Assembly (NCBI RefSeq): GCF_003721595.1
Contig: NZ_RJJR01000001.1
Span: 558,001-622,000, forward strand
Direction: 5' to 3'
Length of the DNA: 64,000 nucleotides
From: Hanamia caeni
Lineage (GTDB): Bacteria > Bacteroidota > Bacteroidia > Chitinophagales > Chitinophagaceae
Notes under the pieces: generated by a model
What the model was told of the DNA's origin: nothing
Databases searched by the model: none
What the model saw: only the letters and a program-made list of their open reading frames with translations
Part shown: in pieces, positions 39,299-48,110 of the stretch
How positions within the stretch are numbered: the first letter of the stretch is position 1
Layout of the letters: each line of letters starts with the position of its first letter
Program-made: the position numbers and the translations under genes

Positions 39299-42200
39299 AT
39301 GAAATCATTTAAAAAAAACAAATTCTCTTTAAAAGTTCTTTTACTGGCTGCCGCATTATTCCTTGCCGGTTATAGTAAAAGATCCCGTAACGCTGATAAT
39401 GTTGGCCATTCGACAATTGAGCAGCTCAAAGCAGGATTTCTGAACCCTCCGGCTTCGGCACGCCCGGGAGTTTACTGGTATTTTATGGATGGCAACTTAT
39501 CCAAGGAAGGTATGACTGCTGATTTGGAGTCAATGAAGCAGGCAGGGATAGGAAATGTGATATTCCTTGAGGTAAATGTAGGCGTACCTCGTGGGCCGGT
39601 TGATTTTTTAGGTGAACAATGGTTTGTGTTATTTAAACACGCGGTTGATGAATGCAAGAGATTAGGCATCAACATGACATTAGGTATCGGTCCGGGATGG
39701 GCAGGAAGCGGAGGCCCATGGGTATCGCCTGCCCAATCCATGCAGCACCTGGTTTCATCTTGTATCAATGTATCGGGTTCAGGGAATAAGCACATCCAGC
39801 TTCCTAAACCTCAACCTATGAAACCTTATTTTGGAGAAGGCGTTTTAACACCCGAATTAAAAAAGGAATGGCAGAATTTTTATGAAGATGTGGCTGTGTT
39901 GGCATTCCCCACTCCGGATACTTCTGAAAAGATATCAGGTATTTATGAAAAAGCGCTTTATTACCGGGCGCCCTATTCCTCTGTTGCGGGGGTTAAATCT
40001 TATCTGCCTTCTTTAGTGCAATACAAAAGTTTGCCTGCGAAGGATATCGTTTCCAAAAAACAGATTCTTGATCTCACCGATAAGCTCAATCCGGATGGTA
40101 CATTAGACTGGAAAGTGCCAGAAGGTAAATGGACCATTATGCGTTTTGGCGTTCGTAACAACGGGGCTATCACTAGGCCTGCGCCGGTTCAGGGTTTGGG
40201 CTTTGAGTCAGATAAATTTGATACGGTTGCATTGAATAGCCATCTGGAAGCTTACGTGGGAAAAATGCTCGATAAAATTGGGAAGCCTTATAGTACATCC
40301 TCCGGGGGCCTTAAATTTTTACACATGGATAGCTGGGAAATGGGGGCACAAAACTGGACCGGCAATTTCAGAGAAGAATTTATTAAAAGAAGAGGCTATG
40401 ATCCATTGCCCTTTTACCCTGTATATGCGGGTAAAATTGTAGAGAGTAAAGAAATCAGTGAACGGTTTTTATGGGATTTGCGTCAAACCAGCCAGGAATT
40501 AGTTTTGGATTATCACGCGGGACAGGTAAAAAAATATGCCCATCGCCGCGGATTAGGATTGTCCACTGAACCTTACGACATGAATCCAACGGCAGACCTT
40601 GAACTTGGCGCTGTCGCTGATATTCCAATGTGCGAGTTTTGGAGTAAAGGTTTTGGTTTTAATACGTCCTTCAGTTGTATAGAAGCTACCTCCATAGCTC
40701 ACGTCAAAGGCGTGCCTGTTGTTCAGGCAGAAGCCTTTACCGGCGGTCCGGAAGAAGCATGGAAGCAATACCCGGGGTCAATGAAAAACCAGGGCGACTG
40801 GGCTTTTGCAACAGGAATCAACCGGTTCTTTTATCATACGTTTCAACATAAACCATTAGCCGATTCATTAATGCCGGGCATGACCATGGGGCCTTATGGT
40901 GTACACTGGGACAGAAAGCAAACCTGGTGGCCAATGGTAGCTGCTTATCACCGCTATATTTCAAGATGCCAGTTTATGCTGCAGCAGGGAAAAACGGTAG
41001 CTGATATTCTTTACCTGACGCCAGAAGGTGCTCCGCAGGTGTTTTTACCGCCACCTTCTGCCCTAACTGGTAATGACACCATGCCCGACAGAAAAGGATA
41101 TAATTTTGATGGATGTTCGCCGCGCCAACTGTATCAGGCTTCTGTAAAAAATAACAGAATCGTTTTCCCAGGGGGTGCCTCATATCGGCTTCTTGTATTG
41201 CCTGATTTTAAGACAATGACACCAGGCTTGCTGCAAAAGATTCAGGCACTTGTGAAAGATGGCGCCACAGTAGTAGGCGCTCCCCCAATAAAGTCGCCTG
41301 GTCTGTCAGATTTTCCCGAATGTGATCAAAAAGTTCAATCTATCGCAGAAGAAGTATGGGGCACAAAAGCATCTCCGGTAAAACAATCCACGCATACTTA
41401 TGGAAGAGGTACGGTGATCTTTGGTGGCGCTTTGACTGCCGGACAGAAGGAATCCCTCTATCCGGAATACGAACTCACTGCTAAACTGTTAGGCCAAATG
41501 CACGTTCCTGTGGACTTTGAATCAACAGGGCCCGTACGCTATACGCATCGCAGTTTAGAGAATATGGATATCTATTTTGTTTCTAACCGGACAAATAAAT
41601 CCATAAAAACCGATTGTATATTTCGAACTGTAAAAGGAATTCCGGAACTCTGGAATCCACTGACGGGCAAAACGAGGATGTTGTCCGAATTTACATCTAA
41701 TGGCGAACGCACAACCATTCCGCTGCAGTTTGATTCTTACCAAAGTTTTTTTATTGTTTTTTCAAAAGACAACTCTCAAACTCCGGCAAAGAAGAAAAAT
41801 TATCCCACAGAGCAAAAACTAGCCACATTAAGCGGTGAATGGGCCGTATCATTTGACTCCAAATGGGGCGGTCCCGGAAAAATTACTTTTAATAATTTAA
41901 CAGATTGGACTGAGCGGCCAGAACAAGGAATTAAATATTATTCGGGTATTGCCGTTTATAGTAAAACATTTGATTTTCTAAATTTCTCCGGCTATAGTAA
42001 AAACCGCCTGTATCTTGATTTGGGAGAAGTGAAGAACATGGCCCGCGTTCGATTGAATGGACATGATCTGGGAGTAGTGTGGACTGCTCCATGGCAGGTA
42101 GATATTACAGGCATCCTAAGGGAAAAAGGAAATCAATTGGAAATAGAAGTAGCGAATTTATGGCCAAACAGACTGATCGGCGATCAGCAGTACCCGGATG

Positions 42201-42361
42201 ATGGCGTCAAAGATGGAAAATGGCCGGAATGGTTGATAAAAAATGGAAAAAAAAACAGTGCCAGATATTCGTTTACTACCTATAATCCTTATAAAAAAGA
42301 TTCACCGTTGTTGAGTTCAGGACTGTTGGGGCCGGTAACTATTGAGCAAACTGAATTTTAG
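39299..42361 (+). CDS. GH106 alpha-L-rhamnosidase
   Basis: 1020 residues. The N-terminal barrel has GVYWYFMDGNLSKEGMTADL, GIGNVIFLEVNVGVPRGPVD and GIGPGWAGSGGPWVSPAQSM, hallmarks of GH106. The C-terminus is a beta-sandwich with RLNGHDLGVVWTAPWQVDI. GH106 enzymes are calcium-dependent, inverting rhamnosidases acting on pectin-type chains. The export signal FLAGYSKRS looks like a lipobox FLAGC in which Cys reads Tyr (TAT). The protein may then be periplasmic rather than lipid-anchored. The downstream isomerase frame overlaps its stop only if a non-preferred upstream start is used. Confidence 0.85.
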   Translation: MKSFKKNKFSLKVLLLAAALFLAGYSKRSRNADNVGHSTIEQLKAGFLNPPASARPGVYWYFMDGNLSKEGMTADLESMKQAGIGNVIFLEVNVGVPRGPVDFLGEQWFVLFKHAVDECKRLGINMTLGIGPGWAGSGGPWVSPAQSMQHLVSSCINVSGSGNKHIQLPKPQPMKPYFGEGVLTPELKKEWQNFYEDVAVLAFPTPDTSEKISGIYEKALYYRAPYSSVAGVKSYLPSLVQYKSLPAKDIVSKKQILDLTDKLNPDGTLDWKVPEGKWTIMRFGVRNNGAITRPAPVQGLGFESDKFDTVALNSHLEAYVGKMLDKIGKPYSTSSGGLKFLHMDSWEMGAQNWTGNFREEFIKRRGYDPLPFYPVYAGKIVESKEISERFLWDLRQTSQELVLDYHAGQVKKYAHRRGLGLSTEPYDMNPTADLELGAVADIPMCEFWSKGFGFNTSFSCIEATSIAHVKGVPVVQAEAFTGGPEEAWKQYPGSMKNQGDWAFATGINRFFYHTFQHKPLADSLMPGMTMGPYGVHWDRKQTWWPMVAAYHRYISRCQFMLQQGKTVADILYLTPEGAPQVFLPPPSALTGNDTMPDRKGYNFDGCSPRQLYQASVKNNRIVFPGGASYRLLVLPDFKTMTPGLLQKIQALVKDGATVVGAPPIKSPGLSDFPECDQKVQSIAEEVWGTKASPVKQSTHTYGRGTVIFGGALTAGQKESLYPEYELTAKLLGQMHVPVDFESTGPVRYTHRSLENMDIYFVSNRTNKSIKTDCIFRTVKGIPELWNPLTGKTRMLSEFTSNGERTTIPLQFDSYQSFFIVFSKDNSQTPAKKKNYPTEQKLATLSGEWAVSFDSKWGGPGKITFNNLTDWTERPEQGIKYYSGIAVYSKTFDFLNFSGYSKNRLYLDLGEVKNMARVRLNGHDLGVVWTAPWQVDITGILREKGNQLEIEVANLWPNRLIGDQQYPDDGVKDGKWPEWLIKNGKKNSARYSFTTYNPYKKDSPLLSSGLLGPVTIEQTEF

Positions 42362-42407
42362 AACTGTTGCAAAACGAACGTTTAAGTTCAATGTAAAAAA
42401 TAAGTTA

Positions 42408-43844
42408 ATGACAAAAAATGAATTTCGATTAAAAATTGGTCTCTTTGGAATTGGCCTGGATGCTTACTGGGAGCAGTTTGAAGGTTTAAGGCAAAGATTG
42501 GAATCCTATCTGTTAATCGTAGCTGATAGAATTAAAGGGCACGATGTTGAAATAGTTAACCTTGGATTGATAGATACGGCAGAAAAAGCTATGGAGGCAG
42601 GGCATCGCTTCCGGCAGGCAGATGTGGATCTTATATTTCTTTATGTAACCACGTATGCATTGTCTTCGACTGTACTGCCTGTTGTTCAAAGGGCAAAAGT
42701 TCCTGTCATTATTTTAAATCTTTCGCCTGAGGCATCCATAAATTATGAGCAGTTCAATAAAATAAATGATCGTACAAAGATGACCGGGGAGTGGTTGGGT
42801 TATTGCTCTGCCTGCCCGGTGCCTGAGGTTGCAAATGTGTTTAAAAGGTGCGGTATAAAGTTTCACCAGGTAACCGGTATGCTTCATGATGATAAAGAAT
42901 GCTGGAGCGAAATAGGGGAATGGATTGAAGCGGCTAAAGTGGCCAATACTATGGCCCATAATAATCTCGGCGCTATGGGGCATTATTACTCAGGTATGCT
43001 CGACATCTATACTGATCTAACGCTCCAACTGGCCACCTTCGGAGGACATATCGAAATTATTGAAGTAGATGAACTGTCCGCAATCCGTAAACAAATTTCT
43101 CAGGAGCAAATTGACAAAAGGGTTAAAGATTTTAATGAAATTTTTGCCATCAATAACGATTGCTCTTTAGAAGAATTGGAACGCGCGGCCAGGACCTCCG
43201 TAGCGCTTGATCAGTTGGTGCAGAAATACAATTTAGGATCAATGGCTTATTACTATAAAGGAACAGGCAATTTTGAAAATGAGGATACGATGAGTTCGGT
43301 TATTCTTGGAAATTCCTTACTTACAGCCAATGGAGTTCCTGTTGCGGGCGAGTACGAGATTAAGAATGCCCAGGCAATGAAAATAATGGACAGTTTTGGC
43401 GCTGGAGGATCTTTTACGGAATACTATGCAATGGATTATGCAGATGATGTAGTATTGATGGGGCACGATGGCCCCGGCCATATAAAGATAGCAGAAGGCA
43501 AAATTAAAGTCCGGGCGCTGAAAGTATATCATGGAAAAGTAGGAGAGGGTTTATCGGTTGAGATGGCGGTAAAGCATGGGCCGGTAACTCTTCTGTCGGT
43601 CGTAGAAACCGGGGAAAGTAAAATAATCTTACTGGTTGCAGAAGGTGAATCAATACCAGGCCCTATCCTGGAAATAGGAAACACAAATAGCCGATATAAA
43701 TTTAGTATTGGCGCAAGAAAATTCGTGAATGATTGGAACAGTTATGGGCCGGCGCATCATTGCGCGGTAGGTGTTGGACATATTGCTTCTAAACTGGAAA
43801 AGTTGGCCGCATTGCTTGATATAGAAGTAGTGGAGGTTGGTTGA
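42408..43844 (+). CDS. L-arabinose/L-fucose isomerase family protein
   Basis: The frame opens at 42342, inside the GH106 3' end; the ATG at 42408 (MTKNEFRLKI) begins the conserved protein and gives 478 residues. There is no signal peptide, so it is cytoplasmic. Family features: KIGLFGIGLDAYWEQFEGLR, NNLGAMGHYYSGMLDIYTDL, VVLMGHDGPGH and GPAHHCAVGVGHI with candidate metal-binding Glu/His. It resembles AraA-like ketose/aldose isomerases found in Bacteroidota sugar loci. It is the last gene of the locus and probably converts a released aldose to its ketose. Whether the substrate is arabinose, fucose or rhamnose is not decided by sequence. Confidence 0.75.
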   Translation: MTKNEFRLKIGLFGIGLDAYWEQFEGLRQRLESYLLIVADRIKGHDVEIVNLGLIDTAEKAMEAGHRFRQADVDLIFLYVTTYALSSTVLPVVQRAKVPVIILNLSPEASINYEQFNKINDRTKMTGEWLGYCSACPVPEVANVFKRCGIKFHQVTGMLHDDKECWSEIGEWIEAAKVANTMAHNNLGAMGHYYSGMLDIYTDLTLQLATFGGHIEIIEVDELSAIRKQISQEQIDKRVKDFNEIFAINNDCSLEELERAARTSVALDQLVQKYNLGSMAYYYKGTGNFENEDTMSSVILGNSLLTANGVPVAGEYEIKNAQAMKIMDSFGAGGSFTEYYAMDYADDVVLMGHDGPGHIKIAEGKIKVRALKVYHGKVGEGLSVEMAVKHGPVTLLSVVETGESKIILLVAEGESIPGPILEIGNTNSRYKFSIGARKFVNDWNSYGPAHHCAVGVGHIASKLEKLAALLDIEVVEVG

Positions 43845-44061
43845 GAGGACAATTTGTATCAAGTAGAATATTTTTGATTTTTTAGTACGAAAGTTACCAT
43901 CTGTATGTGAGAAGCTATTGCAGTTCCGTTTAAATCAACTTCATGCGAATCAATTTTCTGATCATATAAACTAAAAACAAAAAATTCTGCTGCCAGATTT
44001 TAATAGCAACCACAAATTTTATTTCTGACAACCTTTTCAAAACCTTTTTCTGGGAGGAGGT

Positions 44062-45219
44062 ATGTCAAATTATTTTTTTACGTACCTTTTATCTGCCAAA
44101 TATTCAAATATGCCAATTTACATGGACCGCCATGATGTTTCTGAAACTGTTACAGCAGAAAACGTAGCTGAATTGCACCAGGCTGATCTGAAAATACAAA
44201 AACAGTTTGGGTGCACAGGGTTAACGTATTGGTTTGATGAAAAACGGAAAACTGCTTTCTGCCTGATTGAGGCGCCCAACAAAATGGCTATTCAAAAAAT
44301 GCACAACCATGCTCATGGGCAGGTTGCTAACAGCATAATTGAAGTGAGTACCGGAATAGTTGAATCATTTTTAGGTAGAATTCAAGATCCTGAAAAAACC
44401 AATGATACGGTTTTAAATATCATAAATGATCCAGCATTCAGAACCATAATGGTGATAAGACTAAAACAGCCGGCCTTGTTACCAAACAGTTCTTCCGGCC
44501 TAAAAGCATTCTTGCAGAACTTCAACGACAAGGTTGTTAAGCTGTTGAAAAATCATGAGGGCACTTCTGTGAAACAGGCTAAAAACTATTGGTTGGTTTC
44601 TTTTAAATTGGTTTCAAATGCTGTGAGCGCCGCCCGTAAAATTCAATTGTTGTTTAAGGATTTAAAAAAAGACATTAAGGACAGCATGCTTACTTTAAAA
44701 ATTGGATTGAGTGCAGGAGCCCCGGTTACGGATAAGAAATCATTTTTTGAAGACCCAATTAAACTGGCTGAAAGAATGAGTGAATTTATTAAAGGAGAAA
44801 TTATAGTGTCATTAGAGGTTAAAGAATTATACGACAGCGAAAACTCGGTTGCTTTGAGCGAGGAAGAAAATATAATTTCTCTTTCTCAATCCGATGAAAA
44901 TTTTCTGACTCTTTTAATGGATTATACGGAATCTGTATGGAGGAATTCAAATTTGAGAGTGGATGATTTTAGTAAGCCGGTGATGTGCAGTAAATCCCAA
45001 CTTTATCGAAAAATAATAAGCCTTATGGGTAAATCGCCCAATAGTTTTATAAGAGAATACCGTCTGAATGAGGCTCTGTTATTGTTAGACAAAAAGGCGG
45101 GGAATATTTCTGATGTTTCGTTTGAAACAGGATTCAGCAGCCCTTCTTACTTTTCCAAATGTTTTCAAAAAAGATTCGGCGTTATGCCTTCTGATTATTG
45201 CCCCGCCAACGTAGTTTAA
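44062..45219 (+). CDS. DUF4242 / cyclase-homology-like / AraC fusion regulator
   Basis: 385 residues with three parts. Residues about 17-100 match the DUF4242 (SCO4226 nickel-binding) fold: MPIYMDRHDVSETVTAENVA, YWFDEKRKTAFCLIEAP and MHNHAHGQV, with His-rich potential metal ligands. Residues about 130-270 resemble a degenerate class III cyclase-homology domain (LKIGLSAGAPV, FFEDPIKLAERM, GEIIVSLEVKELY) lacking the metal-binding Asp. Residues about 290-385 are an AraC double HTH (CSKSQLYRKIISLMGKSPNS, then ISDVSFETGFSSPSYFSKCF). A strong AGGAGG precedes the 44062 ATG but only one nucleotide away; ATG 44110 is a fair alternative. It may sense a metal or small ligand. TTGAAC repeats follow the gene. 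Confidence 0.75.
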   Translation: MSNYFFTYLLSAKYSNMPIYMDRHDVSETVTAENVAELHQADLKIQKQFGCTGLTYWFDEKRKTAFCLIEAPNKMAIQKMHNHAHGQVANSIIEVSTGIVESFLGRIQDPEKTNDTVLNIINDPAFRTIMVIRLKQPALLPNSSSGLKAFLQNFNDKVVKLLKNHEGTSVKQAKNYWLVSFKLVSNAVSAARKIQLLFKDLKKDIKDSMLTLKIGLSAGAPVTDKKSFFEDPIKLAERMSEFIKGEIIVSLEVKELYDSENSVALSEEENIISLSQSDENFLTLLMDYTESVWRNSNLRVDDFSKPVMCSKSQLYRKIISLMGKSPNSFIREYRLNEALLLLDKKAGNISDVSFETGFSSPSYFSKCFQKRFGVMPSDYCPANVV

Positions 45220-45229
45220 AAAAAGCAGT

Positions 45230-45280
45230 GTTCAATTTTTAAATTATTTGAACCAAAATTACATTCATTTGAACTAAAAA
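45230..45280. promoter_or_regulatory. TTGAAC repeat cluster, candidate AraC-type operator
   Basis: ATTTGAACCAAAA at 45246-45258 and ATTTGAACTAAAA at 45267-45279 form a direct repeat with a 21-bp period, i.e. two helical turns. GTTCAA at 45230-45235 adds an inverted half-site. AraC-type regulators commonly bind direct half-sites 21 bp apart. The cluster follows the regulator gene and precedes the haemoglobin remnant. Confidence 0.45.
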
Positions 45281-45306
45281 TTATAGCCTTCTCTTTTATC
45301 GGAGAT

Positions 45307-45314
45307 TAGATTTG
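45307..45314 (+). promoter_or_regulatory. Candidate -7 element
   Basis: TAGATTTG is an exact match to the Bacteroidota TAnnTTTG -7 box. No TTTG is found 19-21 nt upstream, which would fit an activator-dependent promoter with the second TTGAAC site centred about 36 nt upstream. It would drive the haemoglobin remnant and possibly the FAD oxidoreductase. Confidence 0.4.
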
Positions 45315-45419
45315 TACCATGCAAAACGCTGAAATTACCAGGTTCATTTACCGGTAATTTAATGAGCGGTTTTTCGCAATAACCCTATCTTTTATGAACT
45401 GTTTCTAAAATCAAACATT

Positions 45420-45794
45420 ATGGCAAAAACTCTTTTTGAAAGGCTTGGAGGCACTGAAGGTATTTCATCAATAGTTGATGATGTTGTTGATGCACACATG
45501 AACAACGTCTCCATCAGTTCAAGATTTCTGCCTTATAAATAACAGCCTGAAAGATTAGCGGTTATCAAAAAACATACAATTGATTTTTTCAGTGCAGGAA
45601 GCGGTGGGCCAGTCACCTATAGTGGCCGGGATATGCCCACGACACATAAAGGAATGAATATTAGTTCGGCCGAGTACCTGTGTGCGATGGATGATATTAT
45701 GAGCGTATTGGACAAACACAAAATTGACGAAGATTCTAAAAAGGATGTATTGTTTGTTCTCTGGTCATTAAAAGAAATGATCATTTACCGGTAA
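45420..45794 (+). pseudogene. Group I truncated haemoglobin gene with an in-frame stop
   Basis: An ATG at 45420 opens MAKTLFERLGGTEGISSIVD and runs 40 codons to TAA at 45540. The same frame continues without shift to a TAA at 45792: QPERLAVIKKHTIDFFSAGS, GPVTYSGRDMPTTHKGMNIS and a C-terminal LFVLWSLKEMIIYR. The full 124-codon frame has the length and motifs of a group I truncated haemoglobin, including the candidate proximal His in THKGM. One base (CAA to TAA at codon 41) would explain the break. The lack of other damage suggests a recent mutation or a sequencing error. Such globins bind O2 or NO, and the di-iron repair gene lies nearby. Confidence 0.8.
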
Positions 45795-45825
45795 ATAACA
45801 TTTTTCAATTTTAAATTATACTGCC

Positions 45826-47220
45826 ATGTCAACTCAAATAAAAGGTTTAGACGAATCTGCTGTTAAAAAATTATCCTCTCAGATAAGAGGAAAAATTATT
45901 CTTCCGAAAGACGCTGATTACGATGAGTCGCGTAAAGTGTATAATGGTATGATAGATAAGCGTCCGGCATTAATTGCAAAATGTGTTGACGCAGCCGATG
46001 TAATGTATGCGGTGAAATTTGGAAAGGAAAATAATCTGCTTGTTGCCGTAAGAGGTGGCGGGCATAATGGTGGCGGTCTTGGAATCTGTGACGACGGTAT
46101 GGTGATTGACCTTTCCGGAATCAAATACGTAAAAGTAGATCCTGAAAATAAAACTGTAAGGATAGGAGGCGGAAATACATGGGGTGAAGTAGACCATGCT
46201 ACGCACGCTTTTGGTCTTGCCGTACCCGCCGGAATTGTTTCCACAACGGGTGTGGGTGGATTAACACTGGGCGGGGGCATAGGTTACCTGGCGCGTAAAT
46301 ACGGGCTTACCATTGATAATTTGCTGGAGGCAGATATGATATTGGCAGATGGCAGCTTTGTTACCGTAAATTCAGAACATCATCCGGATCTTTTTTGGGC
46401 CATCCGTGGAGGTGGAGGAAATTTTGGCATTGTCACTTCTTTTTTATTCCGTGCGCATGAGGTGGATATGGTATATGGCGGGCCCACTTTATGGCCCATA
46501 GAAAAGACAGAAGAAATCATGTTGTGGTATCATAATTTTTTAGAAAAAGCGCCGGATGAATTGAATGGTTTTATCGCTACATTAATCATTCCGGGGCCAC
46601 CATTTCCTGAAGCCTTGCACCACCGGAAATTCTGTGGAATTGTATGGTGTTATTCAGGGGATTTAAAAAATGCTGAGAAGATTTTTGCCCCTGTCAGGGA
46701 TATGAATCCTGTATTTGAACACGTGGGGCCAATGCCTTATCCTGTTATTCAATCATTGTTCGACGGACTTTTTCCTGCCGGGTTACATTGGTACTGGAAA
46801 GCAGATTTTTTTAAAGAATTAGGACCTGATGTGGCCGCACAATATTTAAAATATGGCTCTGAAATTCCTACACCTCTTTCGCAGATGCATTTATATCCCA
46901 TTAGCGGCGCCGTGAACAGGATAGATAGTTCTGAAACTCCATGGGCTCATCGCGACGCAAAGTATGCAGAGGTTATTATTGGAGTGGATCCTGATGCTGC
47001 CAACGATCAAAAAATTATTAAATGGTGCAAAGACCATTGGAATGCCGTCCATCCGTATTCTTCAGGTGGCGCTTATCTTAATTTTGAAATGAATGAAGAC
47101 GGCGATGACAGGGTTAAAAAAAGCTATGGTAAAAATTATGAACGCCTGAGCGCTATTAAGAAGAAATATGATCCGGATAATTTCTTCAGGGTGAATCAAA
47201 ATATTAAGCCTAAGGAATAA
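45826..47220 (+). CDS. BBE-type FAD-linked oxidoreductase
   Basis: 464 residues, no clear signal peptide. N-terminal FAD-binding PCMH-type domain (about 40-210): AVRGGGHNGGGLGICDDG with His80, the expected 8-alpha-histidyl FAD attachment site, and LTLGGGIGYLARKYGLTIDN. The position that carries the second, cysteinyl link in bicovalent members reads STTGVGG, without Cys, so FAD is probably bound through His only. The C-terminal berberine-bridge motif YDPDNFFRVNQNI is present. Typical substrates are sugars, aromatic alcohols or oligosaccharides; the substrate here is unknown. It starts 31 nt after the haemoglobin remnant and may share its promoter. Confidence 0.85.
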   Translation: MSTQIKGLDESAVKKLSSQIRGKIILPKDADYDESRKVYNGMIDKRPALIAKCVDAADVMYAVKFGKENNLLVAVRGGGHNGGGLGICDDGMVIDLSGIKYVKVDPENKTVRIGGGNTWGEVDHATHAFGLAVPAGIVSTTGVGGLTLGGGIGYLARKYGLTIDNLLEADMILADGSFVTVNSEHHPDLFWAIRGGGGNFGIVTSFLFRAHEVDMVYGGPTLWPIEKTEEIMLWYHNFLEKAPDELNGFIATLIIPGPPFPEALHHRKFCGIVWCYSGDLKNAEKIFAPVRDMNPVFEHVGPMPYPVIQSLFDGLFPAGLHWYWKADFFKELGPDVAAQYLKYGSEIPTPLSQMHLYPISGAVNRIDSSETPWAHRDAKYAEVIIGVDPDAANDQKIIKWCKDHWNAVHPYSSGGAYLNFEMNEDGDDRVKKSYGKNYERLSAIKKKYDPDNFFRVNQNIKPKE

Positions 47221-47280
47221 CATTGCTGGGTAGTTAAAAAAAAAGGGAATAAAAATATTCTAATATGGAGTCCCCTGCCA

Positions 47281-47341
47281 AATTAAAAACAGAAATTTAA
47301 GTACAGCCTATTACAGACGCGGAGGTCTGCGCCAGCGTAGG
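47281..47341. repeat. Convergent-junction repeat, copy paired with 54257
   Basis: AATTAAAAACAGAAATTTAA followed by a GC-rich GGAGGTCTGCGCCAGCG block. It aligns with 54257-54315 over about 60 bp with substitutions. The GC-rich end is the reverse complement of the CTGGCGCAGGTC core found at 571 and 12781. Confidence 0.55.
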
Positions 47342-47384
47342 AATTAGGCTCCATCCCATTGCGAAGCGACAAGCCCACTGACAC

Positions 47385-48110
47385 TTATGCGGTCAGTTCT
47401 TTTTCCAGCTTCAGCGCTTTGGGAAATAAAATATTATTCTCCAAATGAAGGTGCTGGTGCAGCTTAAGCTCAAATTTCTTTAAAAGGCGCAGGCTATCCT
47501 GGAAGGTGCTATCCACTCCTTGCGAAGTATAGTCATGACTTAACTCAGCAATCTTTTGCAGCAAATGGCTTTGCTGGTGGTGCTCGTGTGTTAGCATATC
47601 TACAGGGCTTTCAACCGATTTGGTGGCGCGTGGAGTAACAAACTCTTTATCGTTCTTTTTAGCATCCGCCATTTTTCTTATGAAAGGAAATAGAATCAGT
47701 TCTTCTTTTTTCTGGTGCACCGCTATTATTCCGGCGGCTTCATCAAAAAGCTTTTTAATTTCCGGTATTACAGGATATTGCGCGCCATATACGCCGGTTG
47801 CCTTTTCCAGAACTGGCTTAATCTCCTTTATTTGTTGCTCTGCAGACAGGTGGTATGTTTTTATAATGTGTTCACAAAGTGCATCCAATGGCCACGAATT
47901 AAAATCCTCATCTTTCGGGGATGAAGAGCGCTTCTTTTTTTCAATTTCGCTGATGAGTGCTGTTAAATCTATAGCGTTTTCAGCGGCCACCCCTTCAAGG
48001 GTTCGTTTGCCTTTATTGTAGTAGTCGATCTTATGGCTTTCAAAAACAGAATAAGTGCTAAAATCCTCAGCCACAATTTGCCCGACGGGCTTTTTCGTTA
48101 TATTTTCCAT
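47385..48110 (-). CDS. RIC/ScdA-like di-iron repair protein lacking the N-terminal cysteines
   Basis: The frame extends to 48329, but the ATG at 48110 (MENITKKPVG) begins the conserved protein (241 aa). An N-terminal DUF542 domain (about 5-55) is followed by a haemerythrin-like four-helix domain (80-235). Di-iron ligands look complete: LCEHIIKTYH, AVHQKKEELILFPFI, THEHHQQSH and HQHLHLENNILFP. In typical family members DUF542 has an FCCGG or FYCGG cysteine motif; here it reads IDYYNKGKRTL, without Cys. The protein would normally repair nitrosative or oxidative damage to Fe-S clusters. The missing cysteine suggests altered function of the N-terminal domain. Confidence 0.8.
   Translation of the reverse strand: MENITKKPVGQIVAEDFSTYSVFESHKIDYYNKGKRTLEGVAAENAIDLTALISEIEKKKRSSSPKDEDFNSWPLDALCEHIIKTYHLSAEQQIKEIKPVLEKATGVYGAQYPVIPEIKKLFDEAAGIIAVHQKKEELILFPFIRKMADAKKNDKEFVTPRATKSVESPVDMLTHEHHQQSHLLQKIAELSHDYTSQGVDSTFQDSLRLLKKFELKLHQHLHLENNILFPKALKLEKELTA

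Noticed and set aside
43845..44061. TATTTTTG at 43869 as a promoter
   Set aside because: No TTTG at the required 19-21 nt upstream spacing.
44062..45219. Active cyclase activity for the middle domain of the fusion regulator
   Set aside because: The metal-binding Asp and substrate residues seen in the 19849 cyclase are absent.
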